Assembly: GCF_026151205.1 (NCBI RefSeq) | Contig: NC_087081.1 | Coordinates: 8,925,246 to 8,985,245, forward strand | DNA length: 60,000 nt | Reading direction: 5' to 3' | Source of the DNA: Bolinopsis microptera | Taxonomy: Eukaryota; Ctenophora; Tentaculata; Lobata; Bolinopsidae | Part shown: positions 33,201-45,404 of the stretch, piece after piece | Layout: every line of letters starts with the position of its first letter | Numbering within the stretch: position 1 is the first letter of the stretch | Program-made: the position numbers and the translations under genes | Notes under the pieces: generated by a model | The model's database searches: none | Told to the model about the DNA's origin: nothing | Seen by the model: only the letters and a program-made list of their open reading frames with translations

Positions 33201-36200
33201 GCAGGAGTAACGCTGAGAACAATTACAATCGACATGTGCTCCAACATAAATATCCACGTGCAGAACGCTGGCGAACAATTGTTCAAAATATACTATCACC
33301 AGGTAAGTTATTTCAAGTAAAATATTTTAATTTTGTTATTTCAAACTTCCTTACATATTTTACATATTTTACTTTCTTCTTGTCTGTGCAGTGTTGAACA
33401 GTTTAATAATATCTGATGAGATTGCGTAAAGGAGATACTGGAAGGTGGCTATCATCCCAACTGATATCAAATGTTCTCATGAAAATAGGTAGTTTTGTGG
33501 CATACATCATATTTGATTTTGTTGTGAAAATTGATTTAGAGATGAACTTTTGAGAGGTTCCGGACTCCAGGTGGCCACCGGTGCCCGCGGGACAGCCACG
33601 CCCATTTTTGGTCCCAATTATGCCCAATTATGCCAAATCACCTTGACATGCTCAAAACCCAGATTTTATATGCTCTTTCGTCTTTAATCTACTCGGACTC
33701 TTAATCTACACTAATTTCTATCGGTTGTTTCTATAAACCTATACTATAAATCCTAAAATATTAAACTACTCCCTGTAACCAGCTTACCACATTACACTAG
33801 TTGGGACGTCATTTTACAAATCAATTCTAATTTAAATAATTTTTTCCTCATTCCACAGTCCACACGTCGACGTTTATAAAAAGTGGCCTCTTACAAAAAT
33901 GCGTCATTTTTTGTTTTATTATAATTTTCCTGAGCTACAATTCTTTATTTATAAATCGATTAAATAATGTACCAATCAAATCGACTCATACATAAGCTTA
34001 GGAGAAGTTTGCAAACATTCGCCAGAATGTATGTATTTAACAAATTGTGAATCTTTAAAAATTCACATCTTCACAAAAATCCGATTACGGGGTGGCCGTA
34101 TTTAGGTTGACGTGGATTGCAATTGTTTATTTATTTTCATCAGTCACCACCACCACCATCATAACCCCCACCACCACCATCATAACCCCCACCACCACCA
34201 TCATAACCCCCACCACCACCATCATAACCCCCACCACCACCATCAAAACCCCCACCACCACCATCATAACCCCCACCACCACCATAACCAGTCACCCACT
34301 TTAATAGTTTAAGGTATCAATATCTTGTTAACGTCATTACATTATACACCCTAACAATAACAGTCGTGAGTCTAACGGTCTACAATTTGAATGTGCACAG
34401 AGTGTGTATATTGTACTTCTCCCTCCTTCCCTCCCTCCCTCCCTCCCTCCCTCCCTCCCTCCCTCCCTCCCTCCCTCCCTCCCTCCCTCCCTCCCTCCCT
34501 CCCTCCCTCCGATGGGAGAGGAGGGAGGGAGCTCAGATCTATCTACTTCAACAGAACTCAGATCTATCTACTTCAATAGATCACTTTCTCATCAAAGTCA
34601 GGGCGACCCAACTACATATTTTATTATATTTTAAATTTCACACCCAATCCGGTTATGCCCTCCAAGATATCTGTCTCTCCGAGTCACCGATCTAAAACAT
34701 GCTACACTTCTTAAATTTTTAAATTGGTATGTGAACTAAAACTCTACTGAGCTTTCCTGTGTCTCCAAAGAGAGAGCTTTTGAGGACGAAAATTTGCTTT
34801 TTAAACTCTTTAAGTATATTTTTATTATTTGTGTAATGACATAGCGCTAGTGGAGAGTTGAGCACATTAATCCGTGAAGTGAGTGACAACTTGAAACTAC
34901 CTCAAGCCTTCACTGATTTGTGTATCATATTTTGTTCATTCATATTGTTAAGCAGCAGCTGCATGGTTGGTATATTGATATTTACTGTGCCGTAAAAATT
35001 AGTAATTGTTTTAATGAATAATTGTTTTATTAACCCAGTATAATTATCAGTCACGTGACACTAAGCTGGTAAAGCACGAGGGTGGCCCTGTACAGAGAAT
35101 CAACCTGGATACCCTCCCAGTCAACAACGACAGACAGATAGTCCAGTTCGTCTGTAGGATTCACCAGGATGGACAGGTCAGCTTTCTTTCGTTGTCAACA
35201 ATGATTACAATGATTACAATGATTACAATGATTACAATGATTACAATGATTACAATGATTACAATGATTACAATGATTACAATGATTACAATGATTACAA
35301 TGATTACAATGATTACAATTTGATTACAATGATTACAATGATTACAATGATTACAATGATTACAATGATTACAATGATTACAATGATTACAATGATTACA
35401 ATGATTACAATGATTACAATGATTACAATGATTACAATGATTACAATGATTGATGCCAATAATTACCATAGTTAGCATAACATGTGTTTCTTGGTTTTTG
35501 ATCTGTTAATTAGTCAATCCGGTTAGGATATCCGGGATATTCGGCTTCAATATCCGGCTCCAGTTTCGGTCCTATTTTAAAGCTGCTTAGCCGGATATCA
35601 TCAGGGAATTTCTAAAAATATCAGAGAATTTTTATATCCATTGATAATTTGATTTTGGAAATCGAGTAACATGCCTGGTTCTTATTTTTGGATGTCGGCC
35701 CTCGGGGTTGAGTGAGATATTTCAGGATCTGATGTCAGGTAATTAAAACACGTTCAAAATCATGAAAGAATCGTTTACGTGTTTTTCTAAAGAACAAGGA
35801 AGTATTTAAAAACATTCAAATTTCGCTACTGTAATCTTCAAGTTTAATTCTTCATGTTTTAGTGATCAGATAAATAGCAGGTATTCAGAACAAGTTGCAA
35901 GAACGAGACCAGGTTCTTGTCAAATTAAACAAATTTATTGGCTTTTCCGTTTTCGTGCAGCATTTTAAAACGAGGTTCAAAAGGAATAAATAGTTCCGGC
36001 ATCCTAAAATTTCTTCTATTAAACACCCGGTTCTTTTTCGGCAAAATCCGGCTATCCGGAAAAGATATTGATATCCGGCCGTTTCCGGTCCGGCTGCCAA
36101 AATCCTAGACCGGTCGGTTCCTAAATCTGATACTCATGGATCGAGTACTATCAGTATCAACTTTGTTTTAAAGATTGTAATACTCGCATATTTAGTTTTT

Positions 36201-36676
36201 AATTTAATATAATCCGGACTTCCCTCTCAGATCCAGATAGACCGCGTAGTAAGGGAAGGTAAAGGTTACCCCACCACAGAGATAGAACTGGCTGAACACC
36301 AAGCGAACGAGGATGCCTTACTCCAGAGCTTCAGGTAAGAGTTCATCACGTTGTTACCATCCTTGTATATAATGTATAGTCTAGACGGGAATGTTATTGC
36401 AGTATTGCTACCTCTTTCATGAATAATTCATAAGTATAACTTATAAATTTACTTCCCCTGTACTGACAACCATGATGACTGGATTTTAACATGTTTAAGC
36501 TAAACTGGATTTTAAGCAAAACTTAATTTAGGATATTTATTATTTAAGTCCGCAGCTGTCTAGCCACTATATAACCAGTGGTGTGACTTCATGTCACTGG
36601 CTAGACTTATTGAAATCGAAGTTATAAGACTTGTCAATCTCGAACGTTCTGATTGAGATTTAACAGTAATCAGTAA

Positions 36677-36709
<33 letters not shown>

Positions 36710-37091
36710 ATTAATGATTAGAATTAGATCCAGTTGCAGTCACAACATATGACAGAAAGGGTTGAAATTAATTGTATTTGTCAATACATGATACACGATG
36801 GTCAGCATCATCTTATCACCGCGCTCACCATTATAAGATTATAGACTACAATCCACGTAACACCAGCTTCTATGTTGTAAAACCACTGATCGTGTGGTGA
36901 TTCCTATACACTGAACACAGTTTGAAAAGTAGTCACTATTTTCCAAGTTCATTAAAGCACAATGAATCATAATTTTGACTGTATAAATAAATAAACTTAC
37001 CTACCTCCCCAGGGATCAGATTTACATTCTCTCTGGGTTAGACGACATAGCAAACAGTGACGGTTCCCCTGGTAACTCCCCTCCTATTTGA
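30256..37091 (+). CDS. C-CAP/cofactor-C-like beta-helix domain protein, six exons
   Basis: Exons: 30239-30437 (first ATG 30256), 32322-32401, 33205-33302, 35051-35176, 36231-36334 and 37013-37091 (stop TGA). All junctions are GT-AG and keep phase, giving 222 residues from the ATG. Residues about 35-120 show short repeated beta strands of the CARP type: LYICNSTDASIRITQK, MCEIVSSDNVDLYIRR, VTLRTITIDMCSNINIHV. This resembles the C-terminal actin-binding domain of cyclase-associated proteins and the tubulin-cofactor-C domain. The CAP N-terminal and WH2/proline-rich parts are not seen. The C-terminal third (VKHEGGPVQRINLDTL...) is not a motif I know. The first exon has an acceptor (CCCAG) 17 bp before the ATG and its frame is open to it, so an earlier coding exon is possible. 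A role in actin or tubulin handling is inferred from the fold only. Confidence 0.65.
30505..30930 (-). mobile_element. repeat family X, copy 1
   Basis: Contains the family landmarks ATGGCGATTTTGGGTTTTTA, GAATTTCGTATAAC, ATTCCTGTCATCTTTGACAT and a degenerate GGGGGTATAATAG segment. It lies in the first C-CAP intron. Other copies are at 41031, 54852, 56688 and 58160. Confidence 0.75.
31171..31527. mobile_element. small inverted-repeat element containing TTAGGG repeats
   Basis: The ends TAAATCACTCTACAGTCGA (31171-31189) and TCGAGTGTAGAGTGATTAA (31509-31527) are inverted repeats with few mismatches. Inside are telomere-like GTTAGGGTTAGGGTTT at 31374, GGGTTAGGGTTAGGGTTGGG at 31413 and AGGGTTAGGGTTTC at 31442, flanked by CACGTG sites near 31333 and 31499. 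The inverted ends make this look like an element rather than a chromosome-fusion scar. Confidence 0.5.
34145..34290 (+). repeat. 21-bp minisatellite (CACCACCACCATCATAACCCC)n (unit shown in two parts: CACCACCACCATCATAACC + CC)
   Basis: Seven near-identical units, one with CATCAAAAC. It lies in a C-CAP intron. The period is divisible by three, so the histidine-rich frames across it are artefacts. Confidence 0.93.
34420..34511 (+). repeat. (CCCT)n microsatellite, about 22 units
   Basis: Tetranucleotide tract on the + strand in a C-CAP intron. It is followed by a short GA-rich stretch and a duplicated CTCAGATCTATCTACTTCAA. Confidence 0.96.
35200..35453 (+). repeat. 9-bp minisatellite (AATGATTAC)n, about 28 copies
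   Basis: Perfect except for one AATTTGATTAC unit near 35320. It begins only about 23 bp after the splice donor of C-CAP exon 35051-35176. Confidence 0.96.
35518..36125. mobile_element. possible degenerate TIR element rich in ATATCCGG
   Basis: ATATCCGG/CCGGATAT motifs cluster at both ends (35528, 35549, 35592 and 36027-36100) in opposing orientation around about 430 bp of AT-rich DNA. Exact termini and target duplication could not be fixed. It lies in a C-CAP intron. Confidence 0.35.
36679..36709. repeat. poly-C tract, 31 nt
   Basis: Uninterrupted run of C in the last C-CAP intron. Its length is likely to be error-prone. Confidence 0.95.
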
Positions 37092-37096
37092 TAATC

Positions 37097-37436
37097 ACTG
37101 GTAACTACTGGTAACTACTGGTAACTACTGGTAACCACTGGTAACTACTGGTAACTACTGTTAGCTACTGGTTACCACTGGTAACCACTGGTAACTACTG
37201 GCAACCACTAGTAACCACTGGTAACTACTGGTAACTACTGGTAACCACTGGTAACTACTGGTAACTACTGGTTACCACTGGTAACTACTGGTTACCACTG
37301 GTAACTACCGGTAACTACTGGTAACTACTGGTAACTACGGGTAACTACTGGTTACCACTGGTAACTACCGGTAACTACTGGTCACTACTGGTAACTACTG
37401 GTAACTACTGGTAACTACTGGTAACTACCGGTTACT
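37097..37436 (+). repeat. 10-bp minisatellite (CTGGTAACTA)n just after the C-CAP stop
   Basis: About 34 units of CTGGTAACTA with CTGGTAACCA, CTGGTTACCA and CCGGTAACTA variants. It starts within 10 bp of the TGA stop at 37089. The last codons contain CCCCTGGTAACTCCC, similar to the unit, so the array may have grown out of the terminal coding sequence. It would lie in the 3' UTR. Confidence 0.93.
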
Positions 37437-39058
37437 CCCGTCCTGCTTGATCACCTGGCTTCTGCCCATCACTCTAATGTCATACTGTCATATAGTTGAC
37501 GACGTCATGATTGGTACATTCGACGTTTTGCTTGAGTGGTATGAACTATTGTAGAGCGAATGATACATAGTATAAAAGGTAAAATCTGGGCGATGTAAGT
37601 AATACTACTCTCGGTGTTGACCTGTTGTGTCCCTCTGGACCATATTTAAACATTAAAAGTAGCAACTAATGATCAAAGTGGAACGACACAGTAACTTACT
37701 AAGCAAGGCAACTCGCGTGAAGCGATAGATACAGACTTCATAAAATCGACTATTTTTAATGAAAAATGTATAACTATTAATTTACAAGTAGTGACGATAT
37801 TACTAATTAGTTAATAACGTGGTTTGTCGTAGTGAAAGTTGTGCTAGTTGAGCTGTTTTAGAACTGAAGATACCCACGCTAATGACCGTTGTAGAAACTA
37901 CTGTTTATTCCACTGTTCATAACATAACATTTTAACAGTGTGGAATGAGGAAATAAAATAAAAAATAAAATGTTATTTGGGAAATTAACTTAATAGTACA
38001 ATAAAACAATTTTAACCACCAGAGGGTAATAGGGCATGAAGCTTTCAAGATTTGAAACGCTTGTTTTGTATTAAAATATTAACATAAAACATTACTTTGG
38101 ATCAAAATATCATTATCTGTAAAAGATTATATATCTAATAAAGTAATAACGGGCCTCGGTGACCGTGCAATATTTATTTGATCGATGAGTTGCACAGTAG
38201 CTGATTCGGAGCGCAAGTCGGTAAATATAAGTTAAATATAGTAAATATAAGTTAAAATAGCCTACAATTATTTATTGCCCGAACCCACAAACCAACCAAC
38301 CCTCTCTCGCAAACCAATCGACAGAAAATTATTTAGGAAGATATCTGCAACAGATTGAGTATCCGTCAACCCCAGTACCCATCAAACATATCTTTCTCAA
38401 GTGAGCCATGTGACCCAATATTAATATGAAAAATAATGAAATTTTGTACATTAACAGCACAAAAACTCGTGCTTATGCTCCGTAGCGGTAGAGTTGAGAG
38501 TATAATTGAATATTTTATAAAAATTAACTGATTATGCTATAATGCATTGTGGTCAATGCATTGTGGTCAATAATTTCCCCCGTACGAGGTCCAAGTTTTG
38601 TTAACCGTAGCTTTAATAAATCTCGAAATCTTTTAAGTTCCAATTTTACCAGTATAAGATCTAATAAAGATAAATAAAAATAAATTTTTTTTGCTGCAAG
38701 AGACAAGATATGTTGATACCTACTTCATTAATTCTCCCCTTATCCTGCACCGTTAAGAGATAGTTGAAGAAAGTACAGAAATTAGAAACTAAATCAAATT
38801 TATCATCTCTTTCATACACAGAGCGAGAAGGCTGTTATCTATAATTCAAATCGGCGAAAATGTTCTTGAATAAGCAATAAGCAATAAAATAAATATTATT
38901 TTGAATATAAGTATAACTGACTAAGCTGAGTGTCGAGTGAGTATTATTCACATTAAAACTAAGGTTATGTAAGTATTTCAGAATAGAATTGATAAATAAT
39001 ATTAGCCTTAAAACTATGATTAGCTGAATTTGAATATTTTCGTGATCAGTTGAACTAT
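37437..39058. other. AT-rich unassigned DNA downstream of the C-CAP gene
   Basis: No exon seen. AATAAA-rich sequence at 37950-37970 may hold a poly-A signal for the C-CAP transcript. Confidence 0.3.
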
Positions 39059-39066
39059 ACAAATAC

Positions 39067-39188
39067 CAGGGACAAAAAGAAATCGCGTCATGTACGGAAT
39101 CGCGATTTTTCCCATTATTTGCGACAAATTTTATGTATAGTTTAATGTATAGTCTGTTAAAATCGCGGTATCGCGAATTTTGTCCCTG
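39067..39188. mobile_element. hAT-type MITE, copy 1
   Basis: The ends CAGGGACAAAA and TTTTGTCCCTG are inverted. The flanks ACAAATAC (39059-39066) and ACAGATAC (39189-39196) are an 8-bp duplication with one mismatch. The interior (GGAATCGCGATTTTTCCC) matches copy 2. Confidence 0.85.
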
Positions 39189-39649
39189 ACAGATACTGTC
39201 TATCATGCACCAAGTTATTTATAGCGAACAGTCCAAATTAAAGCAATACAATAAAATCTTGTTGAGAAGGACAGTTTTGTATTACGGCTCGTTTTTTAAG
39301 CTTTGAAGTTCAATCTGAGATATGTTCAATGGTTCAATGTGAGTCCACATTTTTGATATGTCAGGATCGATGATAAGAATACATTTTGGCGTGTATTATC
39401 ATTAAACTCTTGAACTTCATTATGCATGAATTTATTTAATTTAATTTGTTATGACACTTGACCAAATTCTCTGCTTTAACATTAAAATAAAAAAGGCAGC
39501 GCCTCGACCAAATAAAAGTAAAACTATTTTTCAGATTATTTGAATCAAATAATATAATTCCTGTAATTTAATTTCCTTATTACTTGACTCTTAAGGGTGG
39601 GGGGGGGGGCAATGGGTATTTTTTGGGAAACTTGATTTCGAGATAGCAG

Positions 39650-39900
39650 TTGACCAACAAACTGGGACTAGTGACCGGACTTTTGAGGGGCTCCCGGACC
39701 CCAACCGCCCATATTTGGTCCAAATTAGGCCCAATTTAGCAAAAATACCCTGAAAATGCCCGAAACCAAGGTTTTAGGTGCTCTACTTGTAGCTATAAGT
39801 GGTCCCCTGAACTCGTACATATAAAATTTCATCAAGATTGGACAAAAAGTGACTGAGTTATGAGCGAATATCGGGAAAGTTTTGTTATTATTATTATTAA
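39650..39900 (+). repeat. dispersed repeat fragment related to 33535-33670
   Basis: GGACTTTTGAGGGGCTCCCGG, CCATATTTGGTCCAAATTAG and CATGAAAAT-like segments parallel TTTTGAGAGGTTCCGGACTC and CCATTTTTGGTCCCAATTAT at 33545-33620. The ends are not defined. Confidence 0.45.
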
Positions 39901-40023
39901 GAAAAGCGTTCCAAGTATTTTATCCAGTTTTATACTCTCAAGTGTTATTGTGTTCAACACTAAAATCAACCTTAAATCAGTAATCAATAAAATGTAAACT
40001 AAAAGATTAAGTAAATATAACTA

Positions 40024-40777
40024 CCTTACTCGGGATTATTACGACGGGTTTATTAACGACCGGTAAAAATATGGTTCGGGAAAAATATGGCGAAATTGCT
40101 CAAAACCCACCACATTTTCCCGGTCGCCATTTTACCGGTGTCCAACCTTTCAATTTTAGATTCAAAAATTTTGTCTCAGATGTAAATTTTCTTATTAGAG
40201 CTAAGCAAGTTTAGAAATTTTCGCATTGCTAAAACTTGAGAAACAAGTCGAATTATCAATAATTAAATGTTTACGTGTATCAAATAACCATTATGACTCA
40301 ATTTGTAGAAAATCTTCGAAAGAATGCATCGTTCACATTGTTTAGAATTATGAATAAATGACTGATGAAACTGATTCATGTAATTGACAGTTTTAATTAA
40401 TTCAAGTTTTAATTTAACTGTTACTTTTACTTTGAGTCCTATTTCATTATGTAGAGATAGTCAATACCTAAGAAATTAAAAATTGGCCTATTTAAATCAA
40501 CTTTGACAATAAGGATATATGACAAGAATTGGGTAAAAAGGTGAATTTTTTGCAATTTTAGCCAAATGAAGTCGAAAAACCTACAACAAGTGTCCCAATA
40601 GTCTTCTTTAGTGAATATACGACAACGATTAAAATATGAGCACCCATACCCCTTGGGAAGCCTAAAAGCTGAGTCGGCGGGTTTATTAACGACCGGTGAA
40701 AATGTGGTTCGGGAAAAATATGGCGAAATTACCCTAAACCCGCCACTTTATCCCGGTCATAATAATCCCGAGTAAGG
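40024..40777. mobile_element. non-autonomous TIR element with TA target duplication
   Basis: CCTTACTCGGGATTATTACG at the left and its inverse AATAATCCCGAGTAAGG at the right, each flanked by TA. Next to each end lies a second, direct copy of GGGTTTATTAACGACCGGT plus GGTTCGGGAAAAATATGGCG (about 40048-40096 and 40679-40728). No transposase frame is present. Confidence 0.8.
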
Positions 40778-41030
40778 TATGTTAATGTATAAGGATTAGT
40801 GTTTCGAACTAAATTATTGAAGGAACCGATCTTCATAGTTTAATAATCAATATGCTCTTTCATGAGACCTCATTCATTTGATAAATAATAAGTACTGTTA
40901 AAATATTCATTCATATTGAATTTGTTTTTTTATTTGTCCAATAATCAAAACAAATTAATACCTGAAGTTCTCGCAATATGCAGTTTCGTGGGCCTCCGCC
41001 AAATAAGTAGATCTTCTCAGCATGATACTA

Positions 41031-41335
41031 TGTCACATTATCACAGTGCTGGCAAGCACGACCTGCACGATCAGCGTTGTCTTTATTGGGGGTATACTAT
41101 GTACCCCGTTTACTATTATACCCCCTTTGATACACACGTTGCAAGCCTCTTTCGTGCACGTGAAGCAGATTTATTTTTAGTTCAAAACATTCTATTTCAA
41201 TGTTAAAGATGACAGGAATAAGTAATAGTTATGTGGATTGTGGAGGTTTTTAAGAAATTTGCGCAAAATATGCGCCATGAGCATGTTATACGAAATTAGG
41301 TTAAAAACCCAGCAAACAGATTGTCGTGAAGTACC
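41031..41335 (+). mobile_element. repeat family X, copy 2
   Basis: Starts TTATCACAGTGCTGGCAAGC, includes TACTATTATACCCCCTTTG, AATGTTAAAGATGACAGGAA and GAAATTTGCGCAAAATATGC, and ends ACAGATTGTCGTGAAGTA. The middle part seen in copies 3-5 (ATCTCTAACTC region) is deleted here. Confidence 0.8.
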
Positions 41336-41359
41336 TTATCGGACCTTATTTGGACGGAC

Positions 41360-41480
41360 ATTAATTGAACGCTGTAGGCCCTAACGTTCATCTTAATGTC
41401 CGTTCAAATAAAGTCCGTTCATCTTAATGTCCGTTCAAATAAAGTCCGTTCAGTTAAGGTCCGTTCAAGTGAAAGTCCAT
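41360..41480 (+). repeat. short degenerate repeat (GTCCGTTCAA.TAAA)n
   Basis: Five or six copies of a roughly 17-21-bp unit with GTCCGTTCA(A/T). Confidence 0.75.
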
Positions 41481-41825
41481 TGATTTTTTTAAAAATGTTT
41501 CCACTGCGAACCTTTATGTCTGTCGATCCAGAATATGACAACTATGATCATGAGAAATTTCTTGTGCCGTAAGTTTACAACGGAAAGGTTCATCTTGGTC
41601 TGCCGGAGGCACAGAAAACTCTACTAGTAGTATAGTATATGATGTTTTCAAGGTGTTATATACTCGTTTTAGCAGTTTTAGTACTAGACATGAAACAGTA
41701 TTTTAGCGTAGTATTTTAGGGCTTTTATCAGTGTACGACATTTAGTACAGCAGGGTAGTGCAGAGAGTTTAGTTTAACACCTCTGTTTTGGCGAGTAGAG
41801 AGTTCATTTTAACATTTCTGTTTTG

Positions 41826-42621
41826 ATTATCAGAGGGTGCATTCTCCCTTTGTCTCAAAAGTTTGACTTGAATGATCTTATTTTTTTCCACAAAGTTCTG
41901 AACAATTTAATTCCTGTATCGCTGCCTCACTATCTATCTCTATATCAGGGCACTTCTCGACTAAGACGTTGCCACCTCGACAGTCTGTCTATTGTGTCAT
42001 CAATTTTACCTAAGTTAAGTCAGAATTCACACACCTTATGTACCTCAAATAGCCCACTGGCAAAATCATTTTTCTACAGAACTCATATACTGTGGAATGG
42101 ACTCCCTTTACAGGTAAGACAGATTGTGTCTACTAGTCTTTTCAAAGCTGAGGTCACTAAGCATCTATGGAAATGTTTATTGGATAGTGAAACAACAGCC
42201 TAGCCTAGTCTCTTTGCTCCCCATATTATTATTATTTTTGTTTTATTAATTTTTTATCTACCTTCCTATACTTTCAACATCATATCACACTTCACCCGCA
42301 CACCTTCTCACACATTAATGACCATATCAGACCTGTATCTAATGTATCTGGAATTTGACGTATTGAAATACCAATTTTGACTATATATCCACAGTTATAC
42401 ACCATAGATTTGTTTGTTATTAAATAGTTTTTCATAAATTTTTGGATTTAGATTAATTCGATGTAATGGGTCCAAGTTACTGCGGACATAGTTCACTATG
42501 TGTTTACCGTGTTTGGGTGCCCATCATATTTTACAGATGGGGGCGATATTTTGAACGATTCTATTTTATATTCATCTATTGCTGTACTCTGTAAAATTTG
42601 AAAAGTATTTAATAAAAAAAA
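41826..42621 (+). mobile_element. 5'-truncated non-LTR retrotransposon, RT C-terminal tail
   Basis: The frame 41823-42203 encodes FDLNDLIFFHKVLNNLIPVS, SPLAKSFFYRTHILWNGLPL and STSLFKAEVTKHL, the characteristic tail after the reverse transcriptase of CR1/Jockey-like elements (W-x-LP...F-K). A 3' UTR of about 400 bp follows. Imperfect 19-bp direct repeats TTTTAACATTTCTGTTTTG (41807-41825) and TTTTAACATCTTTGTTTTG (42622-42640) flank it. Only the last 0.8 kb of the element is present. Confidence 0.83.
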
Positions 42622-42704
42622 TTTTAACATCTTTGTTTTGGTTACAAGGAGGATAGTTTGGGAATTGTTAAGAGATTTCTAGAACGAGTGGGAGATTGTT
42701 TATA

Positions 42705-43604
42705 CAGGGTGGGCTAAAAGTCAGTGGGCATACGTTGGCCTTAATAGCTTCTTCACTGATTGCCCAATTGAAATAATTCTTTCTGGTATTACTTACTACC
42801 ACCACTGGCTCGAGGAATTTGTCAAATCAAAAAATATTCGAGTTCATTTTTTTTTCAAATGAAGGTTCATTTTTGCATTTATTTGACTGTTTGAATAATC
42901 GGATCGAACTAAATTTTATTGGATTGTGTTTGGTTATTCGAATTACGTTTGTCCTTTAAAAAATTAGAACTGTAGCTTCTCAGATGACCGAGATATGAAG
43001 CATAACGAGTTTATTCATTACGTGTGATCAGGTGATTGGTTTACCTAATCACTTGATTAGGTGAACCTGTTAACCACCCCGTTAAACATTATGGAAATTG
43101 TTAAGGGTGCCCAATGAAGGTGTCGTGTCACGGTGTCACAAAATCACCTAGTCAATTTTGCTAACGAAGTACAACTACACAAAATGCTTGATAACTTTAA
43201 ACTTCGTCATTTCTAATCTGTTTTGCCTCATGTTTTCAGATCATATGCAACATTTAATACTCTACCTTGATTGACTATGTCAACCAATCGAGATCGTTGC
43301 GAAGCAAGAATGCTAGTTCGCGCGGCGCGTCGAAGCGGCGAAGTCCTTCAATACTCTACCGTCTCTGAAAAAATTAGGCCTTCGGCATGTTCAAAGAAAA
43401 CAGTATAGGTGTTTTAATATCGTTTTAATATTGAATGGGCGTGGTCTAAAATATTCGAATTTGCAAATTTTGACGACGGAATCCTCGAACCAGTAAGTAG
43501 TAAAGTACAGTATGCCATCTGCAAAGCAACAGCTCTCAAATATAAAACATGGTCGGTGGAGCTATTAAGGCCAACGTATGCCTACTGACTTTTGGCCCAC
43601 CCTG
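42705..43604. mobile_element. mariner/Tc1-like non-autonomous element, 900 bp
   Basis: TIRs of about 48 bp begin CAGGGTGGGC(T/C)AAAAGTCAG and are inverted at the right end (CTGACTTTTGGCCCACCCTG). They differ at about three sites. A TA dinucleotide flanks each side. No transposase frame remains inside. Confidence 0.88.
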
Positions 43605-43921
43605 TACTATCTGGGGATATTTAAGACTAAGAGTGGGCCTGTTGGATGGCAGGACACACTTTTTGGTTTTAGTACAGTACTTTAGTAATCGCAAATCTGA
43701 ATTTATGGGATATTAATATTATATTGAGGAGCTAGTCCCCGCCAAAATGACAAACTTGTTCCAGCCTCTAGATATTATTATTACGGTAAATCGTGTTGCC
43801 AAGGACATTGTCCGACGTTGTTATCAGGCACGTAGCCAGGATTTTTGTTTGAGCCTGGGGGGCCCTCGGCGGGCGAAGCGAGCCGACGCGTCCAACCCAG
43901 CTGCGGCAGGGCTAGTACTAG

Positions 43922-45206
43922 TAGTAGGTAGTGCGCCATCGACAGTGAGCCGCGCGTGCCGACTGTAGGATGGTTTTTTAGCGCTAATTTCGGCCAGCAC
44001 AATTTTTTCAAACAAATAGATATTACGTATCCTTCCCGACCTCCGATTGCAACAAAAATTGGTAAGCTTACTCATAGATTTACAAGGAAAGTGTCCGAAA
44101 AGTTTAAAGCATATCCAACGTAACCATCAGACATTATGTTACAGCTAAAAGCAGCGTATTTTGCCCCATTTTTATCACTATATCAACTCCGATATCCACT
44201 AAATTTTTCGGACAGTTGTGAAAGCCCTATTGGAAGGTCGTCGCCAATTTTCAGAATGATCTCATGCAAGGAACTGAAGATATATCCAAATAATACGACA
44301 AAAATCAACGAATTTGGTCAAATTTGGTCAAATTACGCGACTTTTACAGCTAATTTTGCTCCAAAAGCCGCGCATCATCAAATATGGCACCTAGGCGAAA
44401 CTCACTGATATTTCCAAAAAGGTATAACAAATTTGGTATTGTGAAAATTCTCACAGTCTCTAGAAAACAATGGTACAAAAATTTTTTAAATCCGAGCAAG
44501 TTTATTTTTATGGTGCACCCCCTACTAGTAGTAGTAGTGAAATTAAAAAAAAAAAACAAAAAATGAAAAAAATTTGGATTTTCGATGGTTTTGAATGCCA
44601 TGTGCCTTCTAGTATAGTGTTCATAATATTACAAAGTCCAATATATAAGGTATCGCTTTATCAAACAGTGTTAAACCAATAATTTTTATTTAACCTTAAT
44701 TTTGCTTCTGGTAGGGGGTACGGTGCACGATAAAAATAAACTTGCTCGGATTTTAAAATTTTTTGTACCACTGTTTTCTAGAGACTGTGAGAATTGTCAC
44801 AATACCAAATTTGTCATACCTTTTTGGAAAGATCAGTGAGTTTCGCCTAGGTGCCATATTTGATGGTGCGCGGCTTTTGGAACAAAAGTAGCCGTAAAAG
44901 TTGCGTAATTTGACCAAATTCATCCAAATTTGACCATTTTTGTTGTATTATTCGGATATATCTTCAGTTCCTTAAATGAGATCATTTTGGAATTCCAATT
45001 TAATCAATAATGTCTGATGGTTGGATATGCTTTAAATTTTTTGGACACTTTCCTTGTAAGTACAGTCTATGAGTAAGCTTACCAATTTTTGTTGCAATTG
45101 GAGGTTATTTGTTTGAAGAAAATTGTGCTGACCGAAATTAGCGCTAAAAACCATTTTACAGTCGGCACGCGCGGCTCACTGTCGATGGCGCACTACCTAC
45201 TTCTGG
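43922..45206. mobile_element. foldback element, arms of 500-600 bp
   Basis: The left arm (43922 to about 44530) begins GTAGTAGGTAGTGCGCCATC and is the inverse of the right arm (about 44704-45206), which ends GATGGCGCACTACCTACTTC. Shared inner landmarks are TGGTAAGCTTACTCATAGA, TCTGATGGTT (inverted) and CATACCTTTTTGG. The spacer is about 170 bp. The two arms have diverged by substitutions and a deletion. Fragments of the arm recur near 49570-49625. The open frames inside are artefacts. Confidence 0.85.
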
Positions 45207-45404
45207 AACATCGATTTTTACTCATTTTACAATTACATGATTCAAAAATGACTGTTTTCGGGCGGTTGAAATTGAAGCTGTTGCTCCAGCACAGACTAAT
45301 TAAAAGCCCATGAATACAATTTTAATTACATTTAATTTTATGGAGGAGCCCTTATTTTACTGCAACTATACTAGGTACTACTATGATTTTAACCAATTTT
45401 AATA

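Noticed and set aside
34092-34312. Histidine/threonine-rich frames as a metal-binding protein
   Set aside because: They are the 21-bp minisatellite in a C-CAP intron, with no splice or start context.
43747-44682. Several 60-90-codon frames on both strands
   Set aside because: They fall in the inverted arms of the foldback element and are mirror images of one another.
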